Positions 1 to 12,356 of a stretch of 64,000 nt of DNA are shown here, piece after piece. Position 1 is the stretch's first letter, and each line of letters opens with the position of its first letter. The DNA lies in the NCBI RefSeq assembly GCF_963678635.1, contig NW_026970807.1:1-64000 (forward strand). Reading direction: 5' to 3'. This stretch comes from Symsagittifera roscoffensis (lineage: Eukaryota > Xenacoelomorpha > Acoela > Convolutidae). The position numbers and the translations under genes were made by a program. Below the pieces are notes generated by a model that worked only from the letters and a program-made list of their open reading frames with translations, was not told the DNA's origin and made no database searches.

Positions 1-433
1 AAACATTACCATGTCCTTCGTACGAAAAGTTTTTGTACATGTTTATTCCACTGACATCAACCGTAGTTATTGTATACTTCAGTGGTTCCGCCATAAATGC
101 GGGATTTTTAGATGTCAGACCGAAAGCATAGTTGACTTCTTTTTTATTGTTATGGAAAAGAAAATCTCCCAGAAGGAAAAGTCCCATTTTTCTCCCAGAA
201 TTCTGAGCAGTTGCGATAGTCATGTCTACAAAATTAAACTTTATAACATGTTTAAACACCAGCCCTCATATATTTCTTAACATCTTTGTTTTTTTTTAAG
301 TTTCTTTGTATTTTCAATTTAATTGTGAAATGAAAAAAACTTGATCGGGTGTTTTCTAAATGCTGTCTCACATTGACGCTAAGTCAAACTTGTTACTACC
401 TTTTTGTGGTATCAATCAATTAATCTGATAATG

Positions 434-2037
434 CAGATCCTTGAGCAGAAAGTTTGGTTAAGCAGTACCTGGAGAGACCAGCCCTCACATCGGCACAAGT
501 GAAAAGCAGGAACCATCAATCTCGTGGAAATGTCAAAACATTCAAGATAAGAAACAACGTCAGTCATCATAAGGCAGAAACTTCAGTCATCTGTTCGAGC
601 AGTAGATTTCTTCAGCCCGAGATTGAGAAAGGTCTCACACGTAAAAAAAAACTACTCTTTGAGGCCGAAGTCAAAGGTGACACAGAGAGATGTGATGTTT
701 CAGGGAACGAAATCCGCTGAGTTGTCGATGAAACGAGCACAAAAAAAACCTGAGCTTCGCAATTATTTCTTGTATTTGTGGGAACGAAGATTTTTAGAAA
801 ATAAACCCGAGTCATTTATTGTAAACCTCATGTTTTGCAGTTTGAAAAAGTTATTATTTTAAGATGAAACGAAAAATCCGCTGAATTTAGCAGGATGATT
901 TTTTAAATTTTTAAATTAGTAATCTGCCGATATAACCCACCATTTTTTTCACCAAGCCTAGTAAGTTTGTTTGACACGCACAGAAAGTCTTTCCTTGAAA
1001 ACAGAAAGTTCCGGAATTGTTCTACAGGTCCAATCATGTTAAGGTTTTATAGTTCTATAGTTGTCTCACCCCTTTTCATTTTGTAGCGAAAACCAGCTTG
1101 ACTTCAAAAAATTGACTAACTTTGGAAACAAGTTTGAAAAATTGAAACAAATGTTTCTCGTCTGCTCTTTTCTCAAACTAAATCAAAACAGAAAATTTTT
1201 TGATTTTTACTCAGGTCACTCATAAATAGTTTTTTTTGGAATCTCGTTTGACTATGTTATCAGCAACTTTTCCGCCTCCATTAAATGGTATTTTTTATAT
1301 AACGGATCTGTATTAGAATTTCACGATTTTTAAAAAGGAATCAGTATTCTGTGTCAACTCATGGTGTAAACGTATCATCTGACGACGGTGACAGACATGA
1401 ATCGAAGTTTCTATCGTCCTGTTTTTTCACTACAAAAACACGTCGTTATGTGAATTTTGGGCATTTTCCTACCTGACAAAACATAAACCAATTTGAACTA
1501 CTGTGGATTGGTTTAGCTCTGGCATGGCTCTACTTAAAACCCATACATAATTTAGAAAGACTTATTGTAGAAAATTCGGCTGGTAAATTATCTTAAAAAG
1601 AAATAGATAACGAGGATTTCCTGCAAGATAACAAACAACCAGCGAAGACTTAAATTACTCAAAATTAAACATTGGACGCGAGTTTCGAGAACACATACAA
1701 AAGCGAGTAAGGGAACAGCTATTGGGTCGTGGCGAGATGAGATTTATTTAACGGGCGAAGATTAAGGGCTGGCAACCGAAGTCAAGATGACACGTGTTTA
1801 GAGTCCAACACACTGTCACAAGGGAAGGTTGGATTTAAAATTCATGTAGATATGGAAGTTAGCGTTGGAGGTTTTTCAACAGGAACAAAGTGTAACCAAC
1901 GCTTAACTTATTCTGTTCGGACAAAAACTCCGGGAGAACGATTTTTTGGTGCATTGATTGAGTGGACACGGCGAGGAAATATCTTAGTTTTCAATACGCT
2001 AAATGAAGAGACACCCATGGTGACTTAGAGTCCGGCA
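434..2037. other. No recognisable gene (equivalent 14597-16200)
   Basis: AT-rich sequence with short open frames (for example 454-720 and 623-862, + strand) that overlap in different frames and match no family I recognise. The same frames occur in copy 2, but that only reflects the duplication. I see no RNA gene or promoter that I can support. Confidence 0.5.
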
Positions 2038-2130
2038 GATATCAAGAACGTCAAAGACGTGGAGACATCGAAACGTCAAATACCTGGAGAAGCGTCAAAG
2101 ACGCGGAGATATCAAAAACGCTTTCAAGTG
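2038..2130. repeat. Degenerate ~25-bp minisatellite
   Basis: About four imperfect units built on GAGATATCAAAAACGTCAAA followed by GACGTG-like sequence. Unit lengths vary (about 19-26 bp) and substitutions are spread through them. Confidence 0.7.
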
Positions 2131-3114
2131 GTGAGAGAGAGGCGACTTGGTTTAAGAACCGGCGAGATAGTAGAATAAAATTTAGTCAAGTGAGCCATAG
2201 ATAAAATCTTACTTTTACCGTTTAACAACCGAGCCAACAACCGAGCTAAAAATTACATTATAACAATGGGAACGCTGGTTTCTAATTGGTTGATTTTTTG
2301 CTGCATCTAGATACGTCATTGTGTATTATTGCAAATCAGTTAAGTTTTTTTTTTATTTTTCCTCCAGAAGTTTATTAGACCTTTTTTGCTGAAATTAGTC
2401 GTCCTGATTTGTGATAATACAAGTTTTTGGTTCTCTTTGAAAAGAAAGCGATAGAAAAATGTTAATTAACCATCAGAAGTATTTCTTTCAATTAATTTTT
2501 TCATAAATTCAATTATTTAATGTAAATTTACAAGATTTTTACATAAAAATAAAAAGTAAATTAATCGTTGTCTTTCGCAATTCTAAAGTGAAACTATCCA
2601 TTAATTTTCAGTCTGCACTACATCGATTTTTCACAACTTGTGAGACCTGAACGGCTTTCAACTGGTGATTTTGGCTGGTAATTCTCTGCACTGACAGCAG
2701 TTCTTTTCAAAATAACGGATAATTACGAAAAAACGGATTCCATGATGGAGAGTGTGTTTAATTGTTTTGTGCAATTCTTTCGCGCTACACATGGTTTTCA
2801 TTCCACTTTAAACTTCTTTCTAGTTGAATTGAATAGTTTTTAAAAATACGGTAACAAAAATTCGGCCTCTGTAACAGTGTTTTTTTTCCGATTCATCTGA
2901 TGTTAAAGCTACTCCAACTTGATAAAAAATGTTTGAGAGTCAATAAGACAAAAAACATATATGAATATACATTCTCTCGATCAGATTATTGCATCTCACT
3001 AATTTGTGGAAAAAATAGGTTAAGGTTAATTCCAAACAACTGTGAACCTAGAAAATCTTGATAGCATGCCAATCTCATATCTATAAAATTAAAATAAAAA
3101 AGTTTCTGCATAAA

Positions 3115-5300
3115 AAAAGTTATACTCATCATCCCATCAATCATTATGTTTCACACGAGCGAAAATTTCATGGTTTTTCCTTCGAGAACAAATCTAAAAG
3201 ACCACTTGAAACATTGTGGAGAGCCTGATGTAGTATCAATAAAAATGCCACCGGAGTGTTGATCGAATGACATTCAACAATGATTTAACTCATTGTCTCC
3301 ATTTTCGTTTTATGCTTAACCAGATTCCCTAGGCAGAAAACAAGTAAAATGTACATTAGATTAATCCAGGGTTGGAACAATCAAATAATAACACAAAAAT
3401 CGTTGCTCTTTTGGTGCTATAAATGTAGATATATCAACAGACGGAACTTACATGCTGATAGAGAAACAGATTCCATCTACAAAAACGACTGGGTTAGTTT
3501 TTTCGGCAAAAAAATCATTTGCAAAACAAAAATATAAGCAGCTTGAAATTTCCGCGACAGATAGAGAAAACAGATAGGAAAAATAGGTTGGCCCTTCAGG
3601 AGTGCAACTTAAAGTTGAAAGTTGTAGCCTTCACGCATATATTTTTGCACAACCTCAGCAGTTTTAGTTCGCATCACGTTTTTTTTTTTTGGAAAAGTAA
3701 TTGATCTTCAGTTGATAGCCAAAATCTGAACAAAATGACCTGATTGTAAGACCAATAAAAGCCAGAGACTTGGTCTCGGAGAGCTATCTAAGTGGTCAGA
3801 ATTGTATATCGTTCTTAAGTATGAGTTTAATGTGTCTACATAACAATTTGTTTTTAGGTAAGTCTATATTTAAAAAAGGAGACCGTTTTCGAATCCTGAA
3901 CGCAAACAATTTATTAAAAAATTTGAACTTTTTCAGAAAAACTGAAACTTTGTTTGAAATTTGCAGAGCGGCAAAAAAATCGATGTAACACGCGAAAAAA
4001 ACATCGGTCAGTTTAACTAATTTAGCTGGATAACCTTTTCAGAACAAGATTGCAATGTTACATTTCGTTTTCTTACTGATTTTACCTAAATACTAGATAA
4101 TCAGTTGTAAAAAGTACAAACAATTTTAGGAAAATGGGCTAAGGAATTACAGTTTAACTCTTTTTGTAAATAATATTGTTCCGACAACTTTGTATTTGGA
4201 TGTAATCTAGTTTTTCTTTAGTTTTCATCGCAAAAACAACTACCAAAAATAATCATCGAGTATCGTATTAAAGCGCTGCCAGATCCTTTTTCATCTTTCT
4301 TCTGAACTTTCACGTAAGATGATTGATTTGAAAAGAATATTTAAGCAAGTGTTTCAAAAGGTGTGTTGTAATTGCAACGTATTTTTTAACCAAAACAAAA
4401 ATTTTCTGCATAAAAGAAAAAAAGTTCTATTTCTGATCCGATCAATCATTATGTTTCACGCGAGCGAAAACTTGATGATTTCTTCCCCGAGAAAAAATCT
4501 AAAAGACCACTTGAAACAATGTGAAGAACCTGATGCAGTATCAATAAAAATGCCACCGGAGTGTTGATCGAATGACATTCAACAATGATTTAACTCATTG
4601 TCTCCATTTTCGTTTTATGCTTAACCAGATTCCCTAAGCAGAAAACAAGTAAAGTGTACATTAGATTAATCCAGGGTTGGAACATTTAAATTACAACATC
4701 AAACACCGTTTGTTGCTTTAGTTGTGGATATATCAACAAACAGAACGTACAAGGCTGATGGAGAAACAGATTCCCTCTAAAAGACTGACTGGATTCGTTT
4801 CTGACAAAATTAAAATCACTTGCAAAACAAAAACCTAAGCAGCTTGAAATTTCCAAGACGATAGAGAAAATAGATGGGAAAATTAAGCTGGCTCTTAAGG
4901 AGTGCAACATTTTTCAGAAAAAATGTTGCACTCCTGAAAAATCTGACATTTTACAGAAAAATAAATTTTTGGTTGATTTTTGCAGAGCGGCAAAAATAAT
5001 CGATGTAATACGCAAAAAAAAGTACAGTCAGTTAAACTAATTAAGCTGGAAAAATTTTTCAGAATAAGATTACGTTGCAACGTTTTGTTTTCTTACAGAT
5101 TTTACCCGAACACTAGATAACCAGATTAAAAAATCACGAATGGTTTCATGAAAACGAGCTAATAAATGACACTTCATCTCTTTTTTTACGTATTTTTTTT
5201 TCGACATAATTGTATTTGGGTGTGTTTTAGTTTTTCGTTAGTTTTCATCGCAAAAAAAGCTACCGCAAATAACCATCATATTATAACGCTTTCAGAGGTG
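3115..5300. repeat. Internal direct duplication within the older element (also 17278-19462)
   Basis: Sequence starting near 3120 (CAATCATTATGTTTCACACG...AATGCCACCGGAGTG) recurs near 4440 with the same following block, about 1.3 kb apart. The later blocks at 3965-4110 and 4983-5130 also correspond (GCAGAGCGGCAAAAA...GATTTTACC). A third, more diverged copy of the first part lies at 6430-6560. The opposite-strand equivalent appears around 57720-57860 and 59280-59420. Confidence 0.6.
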
Positions 5301-6419
5301 ATTTGAAGGAAACCTAAAAATTCAAATTTGTACAGTATCGAGAGAAACCCGTCTGAAATGACTGATTATTGGCCTAATTTCGAGCTTTTTTTAAGGTGGT
5401 TAGTAATTACAATACCTTATTCAAGCTTAATTGAAGCGGTCAAAAACTCCTTTTACTCAAGTGAACGTAATTTTTTGATTTTTTTTTTTCATTTCTGAGA
5501 ATCAAAAGCATTGGAATCTCAAAAAATTTCAGCAAAAAAATGTAAAAAAAACTTATAGTTTTTGGAGAAGTGAGCGAATAAAAGACAAAAGAAAAAAACC
5601 TTTTCTTTTGCGCGAGCAACAGCTAAAAATCCCCCAATGATGAGAACAAGGCATATTCAAAAATCATGTTTCTTGAAAATGTTTTTTTTGTGGGGAATTT
5701 TCTCAAAACTATACTTTCATGGTACTAGAAAGTTCTAAAATGTTCTGAGAAGTCTTATCAAAAAACACTTAAGTTATATAGGTTTCATCCAAATCATTAT
5801 TTCTTGTTTCGCAGTTGTTGCCTGTCATTAAAGCTCTCGAACTAATTCATGAAAGAAATGGAAAGTGCTAAGAAGTTCAAAATCAAAGAAAAACTTGAAA
5901 CCAAAGTTTCTGTTTTATTGTTTCCGCTGAAAAAAAAAATGGTCTCTGAACTCTATCTAGCAATTATGTCCGATAACGTTACAGTTTATCACATTTCAAT
6001 ATTTTCATCTTCATAAAGTGTTATAGACAATTTTGCTTTCTGGAAGATCAAACCACTCGAGAAGAATTATCTCATATCTATTAAATTAACCGTGTAAGAA
6101 AAATATTTGAATAATCTAGATCGAATGCTTGAAAATTTTAAGAACCACATAAATTGAAAAAATCACCTGTTTCTTGAGTGTTTTTAATCCGAACCTTCTC
6201 AGTTATTGATTTCGAATCATCTTTCTTCTGATCTTGCACGTAAGGTGATTTTTCTTTGAAAATAGTATTTGTTGTGTTGTAGATGTGTTGTAATTGTAAC
6301 GTAATTTTTAACCAAAGAAAGTTTCTGCCTAAAATAAAATAGAGTTCTAACTCCGATTCAATCAATCAGTTTTAACCGGAAAATGAGAAAAAAAAACAAA
6401 GTTTCAACAAAAAATAAAA

Positions 6420-8330
6420 AAAAATTACTTCTGATCCGATCAATCATTATGTTTCGCGAGCGATATATTCTCGGTTTCTTCTCCTAAAAAATTTTTTAAG
6501 ACCATCTTAAACTTTGCGGATAACATGATGCAGTATTAAAAAAAATGCCACCAGAGGGTTCAACGAATACCTTTCAACAAAATTTTAAGCCTTAATTGTG
6601 TCAATTTGCAATTTATGCTGATTCAGAAGCCTTGTGCAGACAGCAAATAAACTGTACAATGGATACATCTAGGGTTGGTACAGATGAATTAGAACATCAA
6701 GTACCTTGCATTTTTGTTGCTTTAGCAGTGGATATATCAACAAACAGAACTAAGAGCGCTGATAGAGAACCGTATTCCTTTTAAAAAATAGAGTGGTCGT
6801 GTGAATATTACTGCGGCTATCAGCCAGTTAATGACATCAAGGGACATCTTGAGGACACATTCCACAACTGTGAATAAAAACTAATCACCGTTTTTACTCG
6901 AATTGTCCTCGTAAACATCATAACTCTTATTGTATTCGTTTCAGAAGCTTGAGGTTAGCTGCAGCTTCTGCCCGAAACGCTTCGGAAAGAAACTGAAATT
7001 GAACGATCACCTAATGAAAACATGTCAAATAAACCACAGGAAAACTCGGTCAGCTAATTATGATTGTGAAAATGTTCCAATCAACGTCCGTGTATTTTTC
7101 ACAGTTGCGTCTGCCCGTTTTAATGAGTTTGAGGCCCTAGTGCATTTGGATTTCCAGAAACATAGACACATCATGCTGACCCTAACCACGATCTCATTCG
7201 GAAGGAGATAAAAAACAGGCGCAGAAATTGAACTACAGTTCGTAACGGAACAACATGCAAAAAATTTTTTTTAGTCCTTTCGAATAGATATTCCTCAGCA
7301 ACTGGACCTGACAACTGCCATTGAACAATTCAGAAGCAAGATTTCTTTCGTTTTTTGACTGACTGAAAACCTGCCTAACGTGGTGCAATCGTAGTACAGT
7401 TTTCAGTTTTTACTTCGTTGATGAAACGCGTTGATCATTTCATGCAAGCAGTAAATCAAGACTCGTTTCATTGAATTGAGGCCGATTTTTTGAAACGGTT
7501 GACCAAATGGTCACCACTTTGGAAGCTTTTTGTAACAATGGCATGTACCCGTTGGCAGTTGCGTGGATAAAAACGAGTGTAAACTTCAAATAATGAGGTT
7601 CTTAGACAGTTTTCGTTTCCTTTCCTAGAATCGAAAAAAGGTTCCAAATTATTTGAGCTGTTACATATTTTTTGTGAACGTTTTTTTTTTCGAAAAAAAC
7701 ACCCTCTAACGCGATTAATAGTTTGCCCTCACTTCTAATTGGAATAATTTCGGAAACTAATCTACCTAGTTTTGCAACGGACTAGACAAGTGTTTTATCG
7801 AGTTGAAGTAACAAAATCAATGTTTCAATCAGCAAACGAAGTTTGAAAACCTTTTAATATCAGATAAAAAAAGACCTTCATGACTTATTCTTCAAACGCG
7901 ATGTCTTACTGCTTGCAGACGTAATCGAAACATTCAATAGCTTTTTAAAAGGGAAAATAAATTAAATCCATGCCACTATTATTCAGCTTCAATTTTTATG
8001 GGATGCTATCCTAAAGATGACTGTGTAATGCTATGCTAAATATGATGAGTTGTGTTGGAACTTCTAACTGATATCGAAATGTTACAATTTTTCTGAAAAA
8101 TCAATACAAGGAGACCCTAATGGAGTTGGCTAAAACGGTACATGCAAACCGACAATCACTAAATCTCTGACATTGATAAATCAAAGCCATCAACGTACAG
8201 CGTGTTCTTAGATGTAATGATTTTTTATGGAGGAAAATTGAATTGAAGTTTTGTAGGAGGTTTTGAATCGGGAGAAAAAAAAATTAAGATGCAATTGGAG
8301 ACTCTGATAAAGGCTAACTTGGGTGGTAGG
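6420..8330 (+). pseudogene. Older family-B DNA polymerase, degraded (copy 1)
   Basis: Recognisable pieces lie in order on the + strand but in different frames. There is a Zn-finger/MPPE block near 6430-6560, then an exonuclease I-like block IYADSEAL near 6604-6630. Two C2H2-like fingers follow (CEYYCGYQ... near 6800 and CSFCPKRFGKKLKLNDHLMK near 6957-7020). A KRDVLLLADVIETF block (7890-7935) and a WDAILKMT block (8005-8030) resemble the region before polymerase motif A. This family differs from the PolB of the intact Polinton at 36778. The gene has many stops and frameshifts and is certainly dead. Confidence 0.6.
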
Positions 8331-9513
8331 ATATGTAGGAGGTTTTGAATCGGGAGAAAAAAATTACTAAGATGCAATTGGAGACTCTGATGAAGGCTGA
8401 TTAGGGTGGTAGAAATTAAGTATCCCGCGAAGTTGCATGACTTGCAGAACGACTTCCCACTGGCTGCTTTAATATTGAAAATTGTTAAAGAGTTTCATTC
8501 GTCCTGTCCTCAACAGTTTAATCATCAAGAAGCGTAATGGGGAAAACTAAATCCAGCTTTGCATATGACTATGATTTTGTTGATAGAGAAAAGTCTTTCG
8601 ATCAAAGGGTATCCTTACAGAGGTTTGTTTTAGGGCTAAAATCACAAGTGATGATGAGGGTTTTGTTAATGGGCTTGCACCGGTGAAAGAACTTCTGTTC
8701 AAAGATTGTAGTGTCTTATATTTTGAATCAAATGATTTAAGGTTCAACCACCCAAACGATCGATATTGAAAATGAATTTATCATAGCAAGAACCGTTACG
8801 AACATTCGGAAAACACGTTTGTTTTTCAGTGAAAACTTTTTAAGGTATCACAAGTTGTGAAAACTAGTCATAGTTCAGACTGAAAACGACAAGGTGAGCT
8901 CAATTTAGAGTTTCGGAAGGAAACAATGTTTTTTTTTGAATATGTATCCGAATAAGTTTGTAAAATTAAATTGATAAACTGAATTTAAGTATCCAATTGA
9001 ATGCATTTTTTGATTTTTAACATAGATTCTATTGTTTATGTATTTTTAGGAACACAATAATTCTATTAACACAACTTCAGCAGAAAAGATTTGTAAATTT
9101 TACAATTGAAAATTTTATTTAAAATTTACAGATTTCCCATGAAACGCAATGGCGTAACTTGATGAAGCAATGTTTTAACCAACTAGAAACCAGACTTCGC
9201 ATAAATTGAAGAATAAATGTTTGGTTATGGCAATTCAGGTTCAACAGTGTGTGCCGAGAAAAAACGATATTATTTTTTCAAATTTTGGGTAAAAGTAAGA
9301 GTTATAATATTAATTACCTCAAAAAAGATTATACTACTTGAGTCGTTGAATCGCTATGTTTGCCAGAACAGTTTTACACCGGAGCATGCGAATTTTACGG
9401 CGGCCATGAACAGCTGCACATTTTCGAAAAAAAGCCAGTTTATGACGTCAAGTGACCGATTGAGGACACATTCCACAACTGTAAAAAAAACGAATCACCG
9501 TTAAACCCCTAAC

Positions 9514-9519
9514 ATCTTA
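9514..9519. other. Left target-site duplication, copy 1
   Basis: ATCTTA immediately precedes the Polinton terminus AGTAGTATTG. It equals the right-hand copy at 41926-41931. Confidence 0.75.
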
Positions 9520-9775
9520 AGTAGTATTGTATCGTGCCCCGGATCCTAAGGGGGGGGGGGGGGGTCCTTCCTAAGGGGGGGGGGGGTTCCTCACGTAAAG
9601 CAAAATCCTAGGAAAGGGGTCCTTTATTTTTTGGAGGACCCTCATCCTAGGATTTTGTAAACGAAAGAAATTTTCCACCCAAAAAGCAGAAGACCCCCTA
9701 CTTAGGATCTTGCTAAGTTTAGCTTAGCAACAAGGGACACGATACAAAATTCTTTCTTATTCCAAATTTTGGGGT
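9520..9775. repeat. Polinton left terminal inverted repeat, copy 1
   Basis: The repeat starts AGTAGTATTGTATCGTG and is the inverse of the right end at 41671-41925. It contains runs of 15 and 12 G, a ~22-bp-arm hairpin (9601-9657, CAAAATCCTAGG...CCTAGGATTTTG), and an inner CACGATACAA that mirrors the outer TTGTATCGTG. The inner boundary is approximate. Confidence 0.85.
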
Positions 9776-9892
9776 CCTAATTATTCGTCCTGGTTAATTA
9801 TATGAGTCATATTAATTGTTATATTTGTTTCGGGCAAATGAACTTTCGACCTAGTTGAAATTTGTTAGTGAACGGGGAATTGACTTTTATGG

Positions 9893-9902
9893 TATATAAT
9901 AA
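9893..9902 (+). promoter_or_regulatory. Candidate TATA box upstream of first Polinton gene, copy 1
   Basis: TATATAATAA lies about 150-180 bases before the first coding region, in the 270-base untranslated leader after the terminal repeat. Nothing else recognisable lies in the leader except a short palindrome (GCCAATTTGGC). Confidence 0.4.
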
Positions 9903-10048
9903 AAATGCGCCGGCCAATTTGGCAGCGTAGCTTAACTGTTGGTAGCAGTAAACTAATTCCTTAACTTGACCTAAATTTTATGGTGAAAAGGCAGTAAATT
10001 GAAATTACTCTCAAAAGGCGGCGGCCGTTTCTGGGCAAAATATACCAA

Positions 10049-10618
10049 ATGATATATTTGACAAATTTTGAAATAAGAAAAATGAAATTAGAGGGAACTT
10101 GGTGTACTGAAGATATTCATAATGAACATTTACAATTAAGAGTGTTTTCAACCGCAGAAAAAAACTCATTTTTCAAATTTAGTAATGAACGCTACATCGT
10201 CTTCCTCGAAAGGGCAAAGGAAATTTCAAAGAAAGATTACGAGTTAATTTTCAAAGAACAATTTTATTTGAGTGAGCTTCAACAAATCTCTTGGTGCATT
10301 TCTACAAAACAAAAGTATGGTACTGTGAGCGATTTGAATCTTGCTGATTATGAAAACGTATTCGACTATTCGTTTGATTTTACCTCAAAAAGGGTTGATA
10401 AAGACTTGGAGAGAAAAATCCGTCTATGTTTCAACAAGCTGTCAAAATACAAAAAACTTCCGGTGGTTTATTTAATTATTTACCACCGTTATCTTAATGA
10501 GACTAAATGGTATTTGCTAGGTCACTTTTCTTTCCACTGGCTTGAAATTCAGCAGGTTGGAGAGGGGTTGGAAAAAATAAATAATGCAATTGCAAAAAAG
10601 CAGAGTAACTCCTATTGA
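10049..10618 (+). CDS. Unknown Polinton protein A, copy 1
   Basis: 189 codons, 99% identical to 24207-24776; residue 3 is Tyr here and Asn there. The ATG at 10082 is an equally plausible start. I know no family for it. Its stop overlaps the next gene by 35 bases. Confidence 0.55.
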   Translation: MIYLTNFEIRKMKLEGTWCTEDIHNEHLQLRVFSTAEKNSFFKFSNERYIVFLERAKEISKKDYELIFKEQFYLSELQQISWCISTKQKYGTVSDLNLADYENVFDYSFDFTSKRVDKDLERKIRLCFNKLSKYKKLPVVYLIIYHRYLNETKWYLLGHFSFHWLEIQQVGEGLEKINNAIAKKQSNSY

Positions 10619-11018
10619 TTTGAAAATAATTCACGAAATTTATACGTCTTTGAAACAAACTTATCCTGATAATTCTAACCGACGCAATTATTTTCTAGCT
10701 GCATGTTCTCTGTTTTTTGTTAGTTCTGATAACCTTAACTACGACATTTTAATTAAGTTGAGACCTTATGGTGGCTTGATTGGTATTGATAACTCTTCCT
10801 TGGACAAATACTTGAAAAATTCCAAAATTTTACGATTGCACGCTATTTTGCACGATGCGGCCGGATTTATACACGAATTTTATCAACAGAGTCCCACGTA
10901 CTGTTACATGTTGCCCTGGAACTGTAACAACAGCTTATTGGGACATTTGAGTGGAATAGCGTTCTGCCTTTTCATTAAGTTGAAAAAACCAGAAGTTTAT
11001 CATTTACTAGAATGCTAG
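10584..11018 (+). CDS. Unknown Polinton protein B, copy 1
   Basis: 144 codons, same protein as 24742-25176. Function unknown; it has a cysteine/aromatic-rich C-terminal half (YCYMLPWNCNNSLLGHLSG). It overlaps the genes on both sides by a few bases. Confidence 0.55.
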   Translation: MQLQKSRVTPIDLKIIHEIYTSLKQTYPDNSNRRNYFLAACSLFFVSSDNLNYDILIKLRPYGGLIGIDNSSLDKYLKNSKILRLHAILHDAAGFIHEFYQQSPTYCYMLPWNCNNSLLGHLSGIAFCLFIKLKKPEVYHLLEC

Positions 11019-11260
11019 GCGAGAGATCAGTTGTGCTTGACGTGGAAGGATTTCGTTACAAGAAAAACGCCTTTGTGGCTAAAGAATTAGCAATAACAAC
11101 TTCAGACTACAGCGATCGACTCATTTTCCTACCTCCAGTGAATTTCAATATACTACCAAAGCTTGAACAAAAAGCTTACAACTGGTTAACAAATTATTTA
11201 CACGGTCTCCATTGGGAAAACGGTGATTATCTATATATAAACTTGAATCAAATACTTTGA
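11012..11260 (+). CDS. DEDD exonuclease-like protein, N-terminal part, copy 1
   Basis: Same frame as 25170-25418: an LDVEGF motif (DxE) near residue 10 and a KELAI strand. It ends at a TGA that overlaps the frame carrying the second half. The same break in both copies shows it predates the duplication. Confidence 0.5.
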   Translation: MLGERSVVLDVEGFRYKKNAFVAKELAITTSDYSDRLIFLPPVNFNILPKLEQKAYNWLTNYLHGLHWENGDYLYINLNQIL

Positions 11261-11580
11261 GTTTTGTGCTGAGAAATCCCGGTGCCGTTTTTTACGCTAA
11301 AGGAAAAGAAAAGACAGAATTTTTGAACAAGTACTTGGACCGAAAGATTGAAAACCTAGATGATTTGGGCTGTCCTCGGGTTGAAAACTTATATTTTAAA
11401 AATTATCCAAGTTGCAATAAACATATTCCACATTACAACTCCAGGAATCATTGTGCCCTGAAGAAAACCAAGGTTTTTTATGATTGGTTGAAAAATGAAC
11501 AACAGCGAGAGATCAGCGAAAGTGGAGACATACCTATCACCAAATTCAATGCTTTGTGCGTGGATGACTCCAGAGGGTGA
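11257..11580 (+). CDS. DEDD exonuclease-like protein, C-terminal part, copy 1
   Basis: This is the -1 frame relative to the preceding half. It contains FYAKGKEKTEFL, a NLDDLGCP segment and a terminal HCALKK block, which belong to the same protein family. One residue differs from copy 2 (Asn for Ala after TEFL). There is no good ATG at its beginning. Confidence 0.5.
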   Translation: MSFVLRNPGAVFYAKGKEKTEFLNKYLDRKIENLDDLGCPRVENLYFKNYPSCNKHIPHYNSRNHCALKKTKVFYDWLKNEQQREISESGDIPITKFNALCVDDSRG

Positions 11581-11836
11581 TATTAAAATTTCATTAACGA
11601 GAATAGAGCGTATTGATTGCAGTGGCCAAATTGTTCAGAGGAAGGAGCAAATAATAATTTCCGAAGAAGAGTTGTCTACGTTGAAGAGGTTTTTTCCAGT
11701 TATTGATCAATTTGTATACTTCCAGAGATTCAAGTTTATCAGAAATGTTAGCCAGCAAGCGAGGAGTATATCTTCCCGAACTAGTCTTAGTACCCAAACG
11801 TCAGCCAGGAGTTCAGATGGATCTAAACAGCAGTGA
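11495..11836 (+). CDS. PC4-like protein candidate 1, copy 1
   Basis: 113 codons, same as 25653-25994. It starts inside the end of the exonuclease-like frame. The pattern (strands, then ISEEELSTLKRFF helix) resembles the PC4/p15 ssDNA-binding fold. Confidence 0.45.
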   Translation: MNNSERSAKVETYLSPNSMLCAWMTPEGDIKISLTRIERIDCSGQIVQRKEQIIISEEELSTLKRFFPVIDQFVYFQRFKFIRNVSQQARSISSRTSLSTQTSARSSDGSKQQ

Positions 11837-11999
11837 ATTGCCAGATGAGATTAAGACGATTGTGAAAGAGGATACTGTGAAGAAAATAATGTACTATGAA
11901 AAAACTGCAAATATCCCAGCAAACTTTGTTCTAGAAATGCATGACATAAATGATAGATATTTCACACGTTATGAAATTTTTTACTGTTCTCAAAACTAA
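11745..11999 (+). CDS. Small overlapping ORF D, copy 1
   Basis: 84 codons from ATG, equal to 25903-26157. It overlaps the previous gene by 92 bases. No family recognised. Confidence 0.4.
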   Translation: MLASKRGVYLPELVLVPKRQPGVQMDLNSSELPDEIKTIVKEDTVKKIMYYEKTANIPANFVLEMHDINDRYFTRYEIFYCSQN

Positions 12000-12071
12000 T
12001 TCAATTTTTTACAAGCTTCATTCAAAGAGAGAAAAAGTCTAACGCAGTCTGTAGAATAAATAGTTTCTCAA

Positions 12072-12356
12072 ATGTCAGAAGCAACAACAGCAGTAGATGA
12101 ACCTGACGCAACAATAGTAACAGAGTTTGTTTATAACGAGACAAACAGTGAAAAAAAATCAAGGAAGTTTTGTAACAATGTAACTTTGCCAAGGTCTGAA
12201 GTAGTTTTTGTTGCGCAAATAGTAGTAATTCTAATTTTGCTAACTTTCTGCATTCTCAAACTTTCTTTCACTAAATTAAGTTGCAAAGAAACGTCAGTTT
12301 GGTTCTCGATTTTATCAGGATTGGTTGGTTACGTACTACCAAACCCAAGAATATGA
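12072..12356 (+). CDS. Polinton two-helix membrane protein, copy 1
   Basis: 94 codons, same as 26230-26514: one strong hydrophobic segment (VVFVAQIVVILILLTFCIL) and a second near the C-terminus ending GYVLPNPRI. Its TGA overlaps the ATPase ATG in the sequence ATGA. Confidence 0.65.
   Translation: MSEATTAVDEPDATIVTEFVYNETNSEKKSRKFCNNVTLPRSEVVFVAQIVVILILLTFCILKLSFTKLSCKETSVWFSILSGLVGYVLPNPRI

Larger units (their letters stand above)
2150..9395. mobile_element. Older decayed PolB-bearing element with inverted ends, copy 1
   Basis: Sequence at about 2160-2960 (including CTGCATCTAGATACGTCATT) reappears inverted at about 8860-9390. The same block occurs in + orientation at 55440-56030 and in part at 53130-53900. 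Between the arms lie fragments of a family-B DNA polymerase gene (6420-8330) and internally duplicated sequence. The arrangement suggests an old ~7.2-kb DNA element with long terminal inverted repeats, possibly another Polinton lineage. All coding parts are heavily broken. Boundaries are approximate, since they rest on where I could still recognise similarity by eye. Confidence 0.45.

Noticed and set aside
454..862. Overlapping 88- and 79-codon frames, repeated at 14617-15025
   Set aside because: They occupy different frames of the same bases, match no family, and their repetition is explained by the segmental duplication.
9540..9760. CRISPR-like repeat/spacer structure from the repeated CCTAAGGGG motifs
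   Set aside because: The motifs belong to the Polinton terminal repeat and its hairpins, in a eukaryotic context; there are no regular spacers.
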